From positions 1,116,001 through 1,180,000 of the forward strand of contig MSED01000003.1 in assembly GCA_002099365.1 (NCBI GenBank): a stretch of 64,000 nt of DNA, in the 5' to 3' direction. The notes beneath the pieces were generated by a model, which saw only the letters and a list, made by a program, of their open reading frames with translations, did no database searches and had not been told where the DNA came from. This stretch comes from Phialophora verrucosa (lineage: Eukaryota > Ascomycota > Eurotiomycetes > Chaetothyriales > Herpotrichiellaceae). Within the stretch, counting starts at the first letter, position 1. Every line of letters begins with the position of its first letter. This document shows, piece after piece, positions 33,574-43,347 of the stretch. Both the position numbers and the translations under genes were made by a program.

Positions 33574-35649
33574 ATGGGTGACGAACCTCCACTTCGACAT
33601 AATCCCATATCGCAAGCGAGCGACGAGCAATCCGCAAAAGGTATGCGCTGTACTGCGACGACCGCGGTAGTGTCCCCTCGTTGACTTTACCAGACCGACC
33701 ACTGCAAGGTTCACTCCCTGGTGCCAGCTCGGCCCCTGGACAGCCATCCAACATGGAGTTTGAATCCTATCCTCGACCGCATTTCCCCATGGGCAATTTT
33801 GCGAGTACCGGAACGCTGGACATGTCGACGATGGCTGCCACCTTGCCAGATTATCAAATGCGACAGTTTCAGCAGCAACCGTACACTCAACACTACCAAT
33901 CACCCAGCGCTCCCAACCCGTCCATGATGTACCAATACCACCAAGGCGCGCAGTTTGCCGGCCAGGCTGCCGCGAATCCCAGTCATTCGTTTGCGCAACA
34001 ATATCCATCGCCATTTGTTCAAGCCGCGCCCGCACGACAGCAGCCGGGAGCGGCCTACTCTTATGTCCCGAATACAGGACTTCCGGGTGTCCCACAGCCC
34101 TTTCAGAACCAGTCGTTTCTTTTGCAGCAGTCGGCGATGCATCATCCTGGGACGGCAGGCCAGCACCATCAACAGCAGCAGCCGCAGCAGGCTCATTTTC
34201 CACAGTCTCACGCGTCTTCAGCCTACGGAGTGCCGTATGGGACAGGAATGGCATCTGGCTATGCGCTTCCACAGCTGCGGCTGGACAATAGCATGGCACA
34301 GGTTCAACACTCCAACGTTTATCCACAGCTGAACCCCCAAGGTACGGAGCCACTCCTCTCACGCAGGCTCCCCAATGACTGACGTTTGTGACGTGCACAG
34401 CCGTGAGAAGAAGCAGTTCAAACTCGTCCCTGCAGACCTCTGCGCTCAGGGGCCCGCCCAGGAAGCCCAAGCAGTCTGGCCATGCGCTTTGGGTCGGTAA
34501 TTTGCCGCCGGCAACCCACATAATCGACCTCAAAGACCATTTCGCGAGGGATGCGACAGAAGACATCGAGAGTGTCTTTCTGATTTCGAAAAGCAACTGT
34601 GCTTTTGTGAATTATCGGACCGAAGCCAGTTGTGCAGCTGCTATGACTCGCTTCCACGACACCAGGTTCCAAGGCGTCCGGTTAGTCTGCCGGCTCCGAC
34701 GGGGGAGTGCTTCCACGACGACACCCACGCAAACAGTGGCGCAGCAGCCGGTGTCAGATGAAGACGGCGAGACAGCGGAAGTTGGTGGTAAAGACGCGGC
34801 AGTAATTGACACGACAATAACTGCGGAGCCAGAGCCGATCGGGAAGGTAAAGGAGAGGTTCTTTGTGGTGAAGAGCTTGACCGTGGAGGACCTGGAGCGT
34901 AGCGTCGTCAGTGGAATATGGGCCACACAGGCTCATAATGAAGTTGCTTTGAACAACGCATACCAGGTGAGACTTGCCGTTCAATGTCAATACACGACGC
35001 TAACGGAGGACAGACCGCCGAGAATGTCTATCTGGTCTTTTCCGCCAACAAGTCTGGCGAGTATTTTGGTTATGCTCGGATGGAGTCTGCCATCGACGAT
35101 GAGTCGATCACCAACGTCGAAATCCAGCCGCGGCCAGAGGCACCAGAGCCAAGCCCTGCTGACCTGCCTTTGACCATACCAACGCCAGCCACCGCGACCG
35201 CCCCTAAAGGACGCATCATCGATGATTCGGCCCGAGGGACGATCTTCTGGGAGGCCGACACAGCTACGAAAGAGAAAGAGGAGCAACACACAGACGAAGA
35301 GGCCGGGAACGTATCAGGGGAAGGTTACGAATCAGCCAGCCCAGGCGGCCCACAGACTTTCGGAAAGCCCTTCAAGATCAGGTGGATGTCCACCGATCGC
35401 CTGCCGTTCTACAGGACGAGAGGTCTGCGAAATCCTTTGAACGCCAACCGCGAGGTCAAGATCGCCCGTGATGGCACCGAGATCGAGCCCAGTGTTGGCC
35501 GCCGGTTGGTCAACATGTTCCACCGTCCTCCCGTGCCGTCTGCAAGCCCTGGTGTGACTCGACCACCACAACCGCCTCCAGGACCTTTGGGGGGGTTCAT
35601 GTCTCCTCATGGCGCAGCGCCAGGAGGCATGTACGGGAGGAGCTACTGA
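33574..35649 (+). CDS. RRM + YTH domain protein (m6A-reader-like)
   Basis: Exons 33574-33640, 33694-34341, 34401-34966 and 35014-35649; introns of 53, 59 and 47 bp; 638 aa. A start 20 codons earlier (ATG 33514) is also in frame. Residues 1-240 are a Gln/Pro/Tyr-rich disordered region (many QQ and PQ steps). An RRM spans about 266-340 (HALWVGNLPP ... SNCAFVNYRT). The YTH domain begins at about 390: FFVVKSLTVEDLERSVVSGIWATQAHNE, joined across intron 3 to NVYLVFSANKSGEYFGYARM. It ends FKIRWMSTDRLPFYRTRGLRNP ... VKIARDGTEIEPSVGRRL. It is of the YTHDC1 type. The Trp in GIWATQ and the Trp in GTIFWEAD are the likely aromatic-cage residues that hold N6-methyladenosine. An acidic insert separates the two halves of the domain. 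It should bind RNA and act in mRNA fate control; targets are unknown. Confidence 0.92.
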
Positions 35650-36049
35650 TATTTTTTTACTTTTCGACATTGTTCTTTTGTACAGCGTCGCTACTGCGAT
35701 GTTTCATGTTTGTACGATGACATGATACCACGACAAGAAAAGCAAGTGGGACGGCATTTCCAAGCAACGATAATTGGGGGGCACCGGTGATGACTTCCAA
35801 GAATATCTCTTTTGATCACAGCACACGACACATGAGCTTGGCAGGCCAAGCCTTCTTCTCCCAATTCCTCTTGGATAGGCTGTTTTAATGACCGTCACGG
35901 AGTCGAGGAAAGGCTGGGAGTGTGGGGGCATGTCGGGGCATAGAAGTGACCAGAGACAGGGAGAGGGTGTCCGTAGAAGGAATACATGAAGCACGGGTTA
36001 TGTCTCATCCCCCGAGGGCCACGGGTTGACAGTGCCATAGGTCCGGAAG
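35650..36049. other. Convergent intergenic gap
   Basis: A 400-bp gap between the 3' ends of the YTH gene and the tautomerase gene. A T-rich tract (ATTTTTTTAC) directly follows the YTH stop and may belong to its 3' end. No gene is seen. Confidence 0.5.
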
Positions 36050-36626
36050 TCATCGATGAGTTGCTGAATCAAGTTCGTGGACCAATTCGACAAAGTCTTC
36101 GTCCCCCGCCGCCGCCAATCTTCGAAACTCGTCCAAGTTCGCCGCGAGCCATTGCTCTTCCTCGCCCACCTAAACACAGTCTTTGTTTCAGCAAAGGAGA
36201 CATAGACAAGGGGCGAGCCGCCGACACTGACACAACCCGTAAGATTAAACATACTCTCGGTCTAGCAATCCCGCACTCCACAGCCGTAGTCAAAGCCCCC
36301 AAAACCCATACCGTGCGCAACGCCTGCTTGCCTTCCTTCCCGACAATGCGTTCCCAGACCCGGACCAACTCCCTACAATGCTCCTCGTACGATTGGTTAG
36401 ATCTCTGCTCCCCGGCGGCGGCCCTCGTGCGCAATATCAATCTATTATACACGGCGCGCCTGCCGCCGCGGAAGACAGCCTGCCCGCGCGCGTCCGTGTA
36501 CCGCACGTTGATGAAGAACTTGGGCGTCTTGAACCGCGTGGCGTGCGCGTCCGTGAACGCCTTGGCCAGGGTTTCTTGTTGCTCTTCGGTCAGGGGGGTG
36601 ATGTGCTCGACGTCGTAGAGGGGCAT
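36050..36626 (-). CDS. Tautomerase superfamily protein (cis-CaaD-like)
   Basis: Exons 36626-36255 and 36169-36050; an 85-bp intron (GTATGT...GTTTAG, phase 0); 163 aa. It begins MPLYDVEH, so removal of Met would expose the N-terminal proline that is the catalytic base of this superfamily. The helix LTEEQQETLAKAFTDAH and strand PKFFINVRYTD are followed by a second, less similar half (RLILRTRA ... CRELVRVWERIVG) that mirrors the first in the fused-dimer members. The C-terminus is VGEEEQWLAANLDEF then AAAGDEDFVELVHELD. This gives the roughly 150-residue cis-3-chloroacrylic acid dehalogenase-like type found widely in fungi. The natural substrate is unknown and no neighbour points to a pathway. Confidence 0.85.
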
Positions 36627-39483
36627 TGTTGGTGCTGAATGCCGGTGGGTGGTGGAGTGGTAGGATAATATTAATAGCCACTCTCCTTCCTGTAGGATAA
36701 GGGGTTCTTGGCTTTACAGAGTGATATGGAACGAATATAAGGACTCCGTACGAGGTACAGCTGGATTCACTTCTTGATTACTGAACGAGCCATCCAATAC
36801 TGTCCGACGACGGACTGTTCACCGAGTTCACGGCCCCAAGTAGATAGACTAAATGCTGTGGGAGGACCAGATACATACAGTACCAGACTTCTCACAGGTG
36901 TGGGTGTCTATGGAGGTGCCACCACTTTACCACACACTCATGCTCTGATCGCCCATCCGTCACCTACTGGGGGACGTGGGGACCCATGGGGACTTCGTAA
37001 TGTGGCTTAAGTAAGCGGCGGCCCCTGGACTCGGCTCGGTGCTCGGCGATCTCCCTCGGTTGCAATCTTTTCACTTGAGCTGTCCATTCTGTTCCATCTG
37101 CACTGCATTGTTCACTGTCCATCATGAATGTCATGGTCGCTGGCTGTAACTTAGGCCTAGCTGGGAAGGTGAACTCTGCCACACGCCCTGTAATTAACCT
37201 ACTAGTTGATTACTTTGTCGGAACCGCATGACATGACTCCAGCCGACTTGACTCCAGCCGAACTGGTACTCGACCGGGTTGTGGCAATGATCCGTGAGCG
37301 GTAAGTCGAGTTGCAGCATGGCACGGGGTATCCTCCAGTACGTTCGACTTTGCCGCACAGTTGTTACGAGCCCGTCTCGTGTCCAACGTCGTCATCTCTT
37401 CAGTCTGCGATGGTCGCTTTCCACGGTACCTTGCAATTCTATATCCCCGGCTGGCGGGACGCTCTCAATTACGGAGTCCATATTCTCCAGATCTGAGAAT
37501 ACACACCAACAAGTTGCACTACGACAAGAAGACGGGACGATATCAGGGGACTAGCGTAGAGCGTCCCGACACTGTATCTGGGCAATCCAAGCCGCAGTTG
37601 GAGCAACAGCGGCAGCAGAAGGTCAAGCTCGAGCTCTGCCCCATTGCTTGCAAGGCTGGAGAAATGCCTCGAACCCTTCAGGAGACGCTACGCATGTTAA
37701 TTAGTCGATGCTGCGGTCGGATCATCCAGGTGAGGTCTGCTCACAATGAAGAGGTCGCAACTGGTGGTAAGTTTGTGGTTTCACGTACGTCCTTGAAGCG
37801 ACTGGCGATGGCACGTCAAAGCAATAAATACCAAGCGAAGACTTGTTCCTTTCATTGCGCTTGGCGACGTGCGTCGCATCCATCGATTCCTGCGCAGGAT
37901 TTCGCCGGCGTCCGCCCCAAGCCCACTCATCGATATACTGGGCACAAAAGCTGCCACCAACAGAGAGCGTACCCTTATGACAGAGTGCGCAGCTCGCCAC
38001 TCACCCGGAGCTGCAATGTATTGAGCCCCATCACATGCTCGCTTTACCATCACAACCGCGAAGAGCACGCCGGGCATGGACCCTGCGATAAGCAGCACGT
38101 CTATGCTCGGCCGTCACATCCGAGGCGGGCACTGTTGAGAAGGAGGTCCGACTGCACGGCGCCGGTCCGCTCGGGCCCGGTCGAGTCGTCCCGAACATGT
38201 ACGATCAAGCTGTGGACCGACCCTCGCTCATCCTCGACGCAGTTTGGAGATCGAGAGAGCCAGACAGAAAGACATCCCGAGGATGCACATCAGTCTCCTG
38301 ATACAATAGATGATGCCTTGAAATAACCAGTGGTGGCTCTATTGTAAAGCCCGATCCATGAAACAAAGGCAGGAAAGTCCCATCTCTACCAGGCAGGCCT
38401 GCAGGCCGATAGCTGACTGCGAAATGTCCCTTCTCGCATTTTTTTTGCGCCGCACGAATCTCCTCCGTCTGCTTGGCCATTGGCATTCTCAATTCATAGC
38501 TCTTGACTAGCTCTTGATTTTCGACTCCCGACTCTCAACGCGTGAAGACCCGTACCGCTTGATCCGGATCGAGGAGCAAATCCATTGCAGGCTCTCGAGC
38601 CAGCCTGACGCCGCGAACACGCACCACCCCCGACCTGCGAACACAACCGTCCGGAACGGCCCGGGAGGAGAATGAAAGGGAAAAGGAGATGCGGGCGTAT
38701 CCAACACAGTCAAAGCTTTACTGCCCGCGTTCGAGCTTCAACCTTCACACCCTAAGCTGTTTGATCCAGGAAATCCAGATAGATCACATAGTCGGTAAAG
38801 ATGGAGGGATAGATGCTTATGACTTCAATACTCACTCGCAAAGAGAGATTCCCGCACCTCATCCAGCGGCGGGTATGCAGGGCCACGGAGTGGTGGACAG
38901 GTACAAGGACAGGGACAGGGACATTGCAGTGCTCTGCCGAGAAGTTGCGGTGCGGAGCGGAGCGGGACGGGACAAGACAAGTAAGGCGGAGGAGAGTGGA
39001 GTGGAGTGTCGAGTGACCTAGCCGGGGTGGATGCATGGATGTGTCTCAGCTCCTCGTAAAGACTCTACTGGAGGAGAGGACGGGTGAAATTATTGAGACA
39101 GAAAAAGGGTCGATACGGTATGTCTGTACTTCTGGCATGAATTCTTCCACGTTGGTCCGATATTGGGTTGTTAGAAGTTGGGAGTCCGTCGCAGTAGAAG
39201 CTAAGCTAGTTGCAGCGATCATGACTCTGATTGATTCAATTTGAGGCGGAAATGGATTTAGAACTAACGGGTATCTCGTCTCGTAGACGGTAAGCGATCG
39301 GCATTATGCCTGCGTTCTCCTGCTGTTCTAGAGAACCTGCTATCTACACACAGGGCGTACTATTAACCCCAGATGCTCATGCTGTTGAAAGCAGCACGAA
39401 TGCCACATGATTGAAACGCCGTTGCCATGCCGCGCCGTGCCGTGCCAGGCAATTCTCCCGGGATATCTCGAAGTACCAGCGTA
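36627..39483. other. About 2.9 kb, one long unassigned frame
   Basis: The plus-strand frame 37361-38326 is open for 321 codons. It begins at a non-ATG codon, is rich in Arg, Ser, His and Cys and matches nothing I know; overlapping minus-strand frames (37722-38000 and 37781-38098) are equally unassigned. A (GGACAG)n run lies at about 38895-38925. The tautomerase promoter is at the left edge. I would not call a gene here without transcript data. Confidence 0.4.
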
Positions 39484-40641
39484 TCAAGCCCACTTGCCGA
39501 GTAGCGCCATAAGTCCTGCACCAAGACACATTGTAAAAAAAGCCGTCAAGACTGTACGTAGACTCGCAGTGCGCATGGAAGTGCTGAACATGAACTCATG
39601 AGCCATCAACTCCACCAATCCGGTGTAAATCAGAATGCCCGCCGACACAGAGTCGAACACGCCGTTGACAATGAGCGTTGTGCTGGAGCCTGGAGGGTAG
39701 GTTTTTCGCACACCCAAGCCGATACCAATTGCGAGTGGCGTGCTCAAACCGTATGCTAAGGCGAGTACATAAGGTGTCCATCGTCGATTCTTGGGCCATG
39801 GCGTCACGGCAAGTCGAGAGCCCAGACCAAGACCTTCGAAGGTTTGATGGAAGATGATGACAATGAACAGGGTATTAAATTCGTCTCCTGCGACTGCCAG
39901 TGTGAGGCCAATGAAGATGCTGTGAAATACGATGCCGAATTCGAGGATGAAGATGGCCGTCATTTGTGCCTTGTAATCCTCGAAGCTAAATGGGTTGGCC
40001 GCGTCCTCGATCTCAGAGTGCTCCCTCACGTGGCCCATGTGGTCTTCACCCGGCACGTGTGTGCTGGCAGAACGCTGCTGTCGGGTAGTCGATGGGGCGT
40101 CTTTGTAAGGCGACAGGGTGTCCACCGCGCGGGCGGTCCCTTCTGTGTCTGGTGTTGACCGCTCCAGCTCATACTGTTGCACGTTTCCGCGTCCATCACT
40201 GTGCTCTTGGCCATGGCCATGTGCATGCCCGCCAAAGTTTCCATACCTCATGACCATTAACTCGACAAAAAAGAGGACAAAGACGGTCATGAGGACTATG
40301 CCCTCGGCCCAGTCGTATTCTGTGATCGGTCCTGTCAGGCAGGGGTCCGTCAAGGCGTCAACCGCGGGTGCCAACAGGTGGATGAAGGCGGTTGCAATAA
40401 TGACGCCCGAGCCAAAGTATTTGCATATGAAGAAGACCCAGTCTGGAACCTTCAGGCCTCTGTGCCTGTTTGCGAAGATGGGGAAAGATGCGCCTATCGA
40501 AGAGGTGACCCAAATGATGAAGAGGGCGCCCACTCGCAGGCCAATGCGACCGTCATATTCGTTGCCGGTATCACAAACCGGCGCCGCGTCGCCATCGTCT
40601 TGCCGTGCGATGAGGTGCGCGAAAGTACCGAGGTCGGCCAT
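39484..40641 (-). CDS. ZIP-family plasma membrane zinc/iron transporter
   Basis: Single exon, 385 aa from the ATG at 40641 (cacccaccATGG, a strong context); the frame extends to 40689. It moves Zn2+ (possibly also other divalent metals) into the cytosol. Helices in order: LRVGALFIIWVTSSIGASFPIF, FFICKYFGSGVIIATAFIHLLAPA, GIVLMTVFVLFFVELMVMRY. Then comes a long cytosolic loop with a metal-binding run HAHGHGQEH, then FILEFGIVFHSIFIGLTLAV, the signature TM5 FIVIIFHQTFEGLGLGSRL, LALAYGLSTPLAIGIGLGV and two more helices. This is the yeast Zrt1/Zrt2 and fungal ZrfA/B layout. Expression is likely zinc-dependent: an ACCTTAAAGAT element close to the Zap1 site lies about 470 bp upstream. Confidence 0.94.
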   Translation of the reverse strand: MADLGTFAHLIARQDDGDAAPVCDTGNEYDGRIGLRVGALFIIWVTSSIGASFPIFANRHRGLKVPDWVFFICKYFGSGVIIATAFIHLLAPAVDALTDPCLTGPITEYDWAEGIVLMTVFVLFFVELMVMRYGNFGGHAHGHGQEHSDGRGNVQQYELERSTPDTEGTARAVDTLSPYKDAPSTTRQQRSASTHVPGEDHMGHVREHSEIEDAANPFSFEDYKAQMTAIFILEFGIVFHSIFIGLTLAVAGDEFNTLFIVIIFHQTFEGLGLGSRLAVTPWPKNRRWTPYVLALAYGLSTPLAIGIGLGVRKTYPPGSSTTLIVNGVFDSVSAGILIYTGLVELMAHEFMFSTSMRTASLRTVLTAFFTMCLGAGLMALLGKWA

Positions 40642-41100
40642 GGTGGGTGATTTGGTATGAATACCGGTTGCTTGCAAGATTTTCTGCAAGGTCCCGAAGC
40701 CAGGGAGCAGCTGTGGGATATATTGGTTTACGCGTAGAGGATCTAGTTCGGCTATCGGTGAGCCAGGGCAGGGTCACGATGCATTCAAGAACCTTACCTA
40801 TTCCCAGTACGAATAGTGGTCCGACCAAGGTGAGATTTTGTGACGCACGAGTCAAAGTTCCACAAACTCCAGCAGATCTAGTGTGTTGGATACAGATGTT
40901 ACTGGCCTGAACGAGATTCGGAGCAAGGATGAAAAGAAAATAAGCAGCAGTAAACAGAGCTTAGTGTTACCACCTTAGTTGTAGTTTGGAAATCCCGGTG
41001 GACGAACGCAACATTCCACGTTGAGCCCGCTCCACCCAGAGCGGGAGGAGGAAGTCGCAATCACTGCATGAGGTCAAGGGAGCGAAGGTGCAGAGCGAGC

Positions 41101-41121
41101 AAAAGTGAGGACCTTAAAGAT
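41101..41121 (+). promoter_or_regulatory. Zinc-responsive-element-like site, copy A
   Basis: AAAAGTGAGGACCTTAAAGAT. Its right half, ACCTTAAAGAT, matches the yeast Zap1 consensus ACCTTNAAGGT at 10 of 11 positions. It lies about 460-480 bp upstream of the zinc transporter ATG. The left half repeats the TGAGGACCTT motif found at 9443 and 10928. Confidence 0.5.
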
Positions 41122-41501
41122 AGTGACGCTCGAGCCAATGAGCGAGCGCCGATTGAACGAGGCTCCGCATGAACCCCACGCTTGTTATTGGCCCATGTCC
41201 GAATCGTCAGGTACCCGTCGACGCTGATTCGTCAATCTTTCCTCTAAGTCCGTTCTTCCATTTTCATTCCTCGCTCAAGTCTGCGTCACGGGCCAGACGC
41301 TTCTACTCTACGAGGTGCTTCCAAATATCATCAGCTCGCAACATTCTTCAGGAGCAGGGACTCTTTCCAGCTGCCAGAAAGGGTCTGCCCTCGTATTGAA
41401 TGCTGTCATAGCGCCCACGGCCTCCGGCACAGTCATATCCCACAGCGTCAACAAGGGGTTGTGCAGCGACATGTCCAGGATGATGCGCTAGGTAAGGCTG
41501 C

Positions 41502-41521
41502 ATCTTAAGGTCCTCACTTTT
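41502..41521 (-). promoter_or_regulatory. Zinc-responsive-element-like site, copy B (inverted)
   Basis: On the minus strand this reads AAAAGTGAGGACCTTAAGAT, identical to copy A except for one missing A. It forms an inverted repeat with copy A about 380 bp away, and lies about 860 bp upstream of the transporter ATG. Confidence 0.5.
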
Positions 41522-41764
41522 CACACTCGACAAATTCTCCTATCATTCTCCTCCATCCCACGGCGCCATGGAATTGGAGTAGTGTCTAACATAGCGACTG
41601 GCTGAGCCGGACACCGATTTTCTCCATTCTTTGGTAATCGTGCATATGACTTCGGCGACACTGCGTGAGGTTGAATTTGACTCATGCCCAGAGTGGCACG
41701 TCTCGCCGCCCAGGAACGGTAATTTTACCTTCTGGTGCTTGCTTTGCTATCCGCACGGAGCCAA

Positions 41765-42979
41765 TCAACCTAGGCCGAGAAGGGCTCCAGCCTCGCCAAA
41801 TCGTCTGTGGGTAGGTGTTTGTCGACTCAATCGAGGTAGGCGCAGTATTCCCTCATGTACCAACCACGAGATCAACCCTGCCGACGCCAAAGTGGCTGTC
41901 AGTACGTCGACATAGATTTCTCGCCGTCGCTGCAATCGCGCCAGCTGCAGGGTTTTCTCCCTGTATCGACCACGGTCCCTTGCATGCGTGTACCTGATCT
42001 CCGATCCCGAGAAGTGAGATCCGATGAACGGCAAGGAACCGACGCATCCTTCCAGAACCTCGTGGCAGATTTGTGGAACTCCTCTCGGAACACATGCTTG
42101 CCAGGGCAATGATGGCAATTCTCCGGTGGTCGTCCCAAATGATTCTGCGGCCTGCCTTCGTGCCCACTCATCCAGCCTCGAATGCTTCGTTCCGAGAGAC
42201 TGCCTCAACCACCCATGCTGCAGCACAGACCTCTGCATAAGCGCCAGATAGCCGATGGCCAGGCAGTCGATGCTGCTTGTAGGGCCACCAAGCAGAGAGC
42301 TCTTGTCGCCCAGCATATCGCTTAGTGGGTCGAAGAAATCCTCTGTAACTGCGTCCAAGCGAAATCGGTTCTTCTGCTGGTTCCGACCGAGTAGGCCTGT
42401 AACTGTCTGCTTTGGTTTGCGAAGAGATTTGGGTATATGAGCTGTCAAGCCTGTGTTTGCCTTCTTGTCCTCCTCCTCCTGCGCGGCATCCACATCTAAA
42501 CTGCTTAACCCCAGGTGTTCCGACCGTTTCTTTGCTTGGTCACGCAATCGATGTGGTATGGTCCAGCTGTTCGGCCAGGTCAAGATGGTTGCGAGCACGG
42601 GTCGCGTGGAGTTATGGTAATTGTCGCTGCTCACATAAAGGCACAGATCGAGGAGTGGTTGGCCGCGAGAAATGATGAAGGCTGTAAGTGCCGCATTGTC
42701 GGCTCGCTGCTGGACGCCGAGGTCCCCATTGAGATCCCATTTGCCGTTGGAGACGTCTCGCAGATAGTTGATGATGTTGATAAATCCGGCAACCCAGACA
42801 TCACCGTCACGGAGTGCAGGAAGTTCTCCGAGCGGAGTGACGCGCGGGTTGCTTGACGGCACAAGCACCCAGTCTCGGTTCTGTAAGCAGCGGTGCAAAT
42901 AGAGGATTGCCGCTAGGCATTGTGCATCAATAGAGGGCAGCTCAAAGGCTGGTCCCCAGATGTGCAATTCAAGCACCAT
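41765..42979 (-). CDS. SAM37: Mitochondrial outer membrane SAM complex subunit Sam37/metaxin
   Basis: Single exon, 404 aa. The start at 42979 gives MVLELHIWGPAFELPSIDAQCLAA, the standard start of fungal Sam37/metaxin proteins; 20 upstream codons to 43039 are not conserved in style. The N-terminal ~100 residues are the Tom37/metaxin thioredoxin-like part (LPALRDGDVWVAGFINIINYL). The central part has the GST-C-like helices (LTAFIISRGQPLLDLCLYVS; SIDCLAIGYLALMQRS). A C-terminal hydrophobic segment (LTATLASAGLISWLV, about 360-375) is a likely membrane anchor. Sam37 helps release beta-barrel proteins from the SAM complex into the outer membrane. It is divergent from the CSA-like gene, with 368 bp between starts. 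Confidence 0.88.
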   Translation of the reverse strand: MVLELHIWGPAFELPSIDAQCLAAILYLHRCLQNRDWVLVPSSNPRVTPLGELPALRDGDVWVAGFINIINYLRDVSNGKWDLNGDLGVQQRADNAALTAFIISRGQPLLDLCLYVSSDNYHNSTRPVLATILTWPNSWTIPHRLRDQAKKRSEHLGLSSLDVDAAQEEEDKKANTGLTAHIPKSLRKPKQTVTGLLGRNQQKNRFRLDAVTEDFFDPLSDMLGDKSSLLGGPTSSIDCLAIGYLALMQRSVLQHGWLRQSLGTKHSRLDEWARRQAAESFGTTTGELPSLPWQACVPRGVPQICHEVLEGCVGSLPFIGSHFSGSEIRYTHARDRGRYREKTLQLARLQRRREIYVDVLTATLASAGLISWLVHEGILRLPRLSRQTPTHRRFGEAGALLGLG

Positions 42980-43347
42980 CTTCGAGTAACATGTTCTTTG
43001 GGAGATGATGCAAAAGCGCTTTGGGCGCGCCATGAACAAATTGCCTTTTCAGTCTAGCGTCTACGGTAGCGGTCTTAGGCATACGCGCTGTAGTACGGCA
43101 GACCATTGACAAGGTTGATCACATTCCCTCCTCTGGGCCAAACTTCCCTGCAATTTTCTGTCAGACGGGTCCGAAAGGTCACAAAGGCAGCATGAAGCTC
43201 GTCAGACGTGATCACCCACGTGGGACCTGTCACCAGTCCCTTGCCACCAACTCCACGCTCTTCTCGACAATAGATCAACTCAAACTCGTTTGATCCTGAT
43301 CTGCATGGTCAATCCGAAACAGAGGGGTGCGGGAATATTACTGATGC

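Larger units (their letters stand above)
40642..41764. other. Promoter region of the zinc transporter and 3' flank of SAM37
   Basis: It has no coding frame of note. It carries the inverted pair of AAAAGTGAGGACCTTAA elements at 41101-41121 and 41502-41521, listed separately. Confidence 0.5.

Noticed and set aside
33487..34596. A 369-codon minus-strand frame over the YTH gene 5' half
   Set aside because: It is the antisense of the YTH gene exons 1-3; the sense frame has conserved domains and splice sites.
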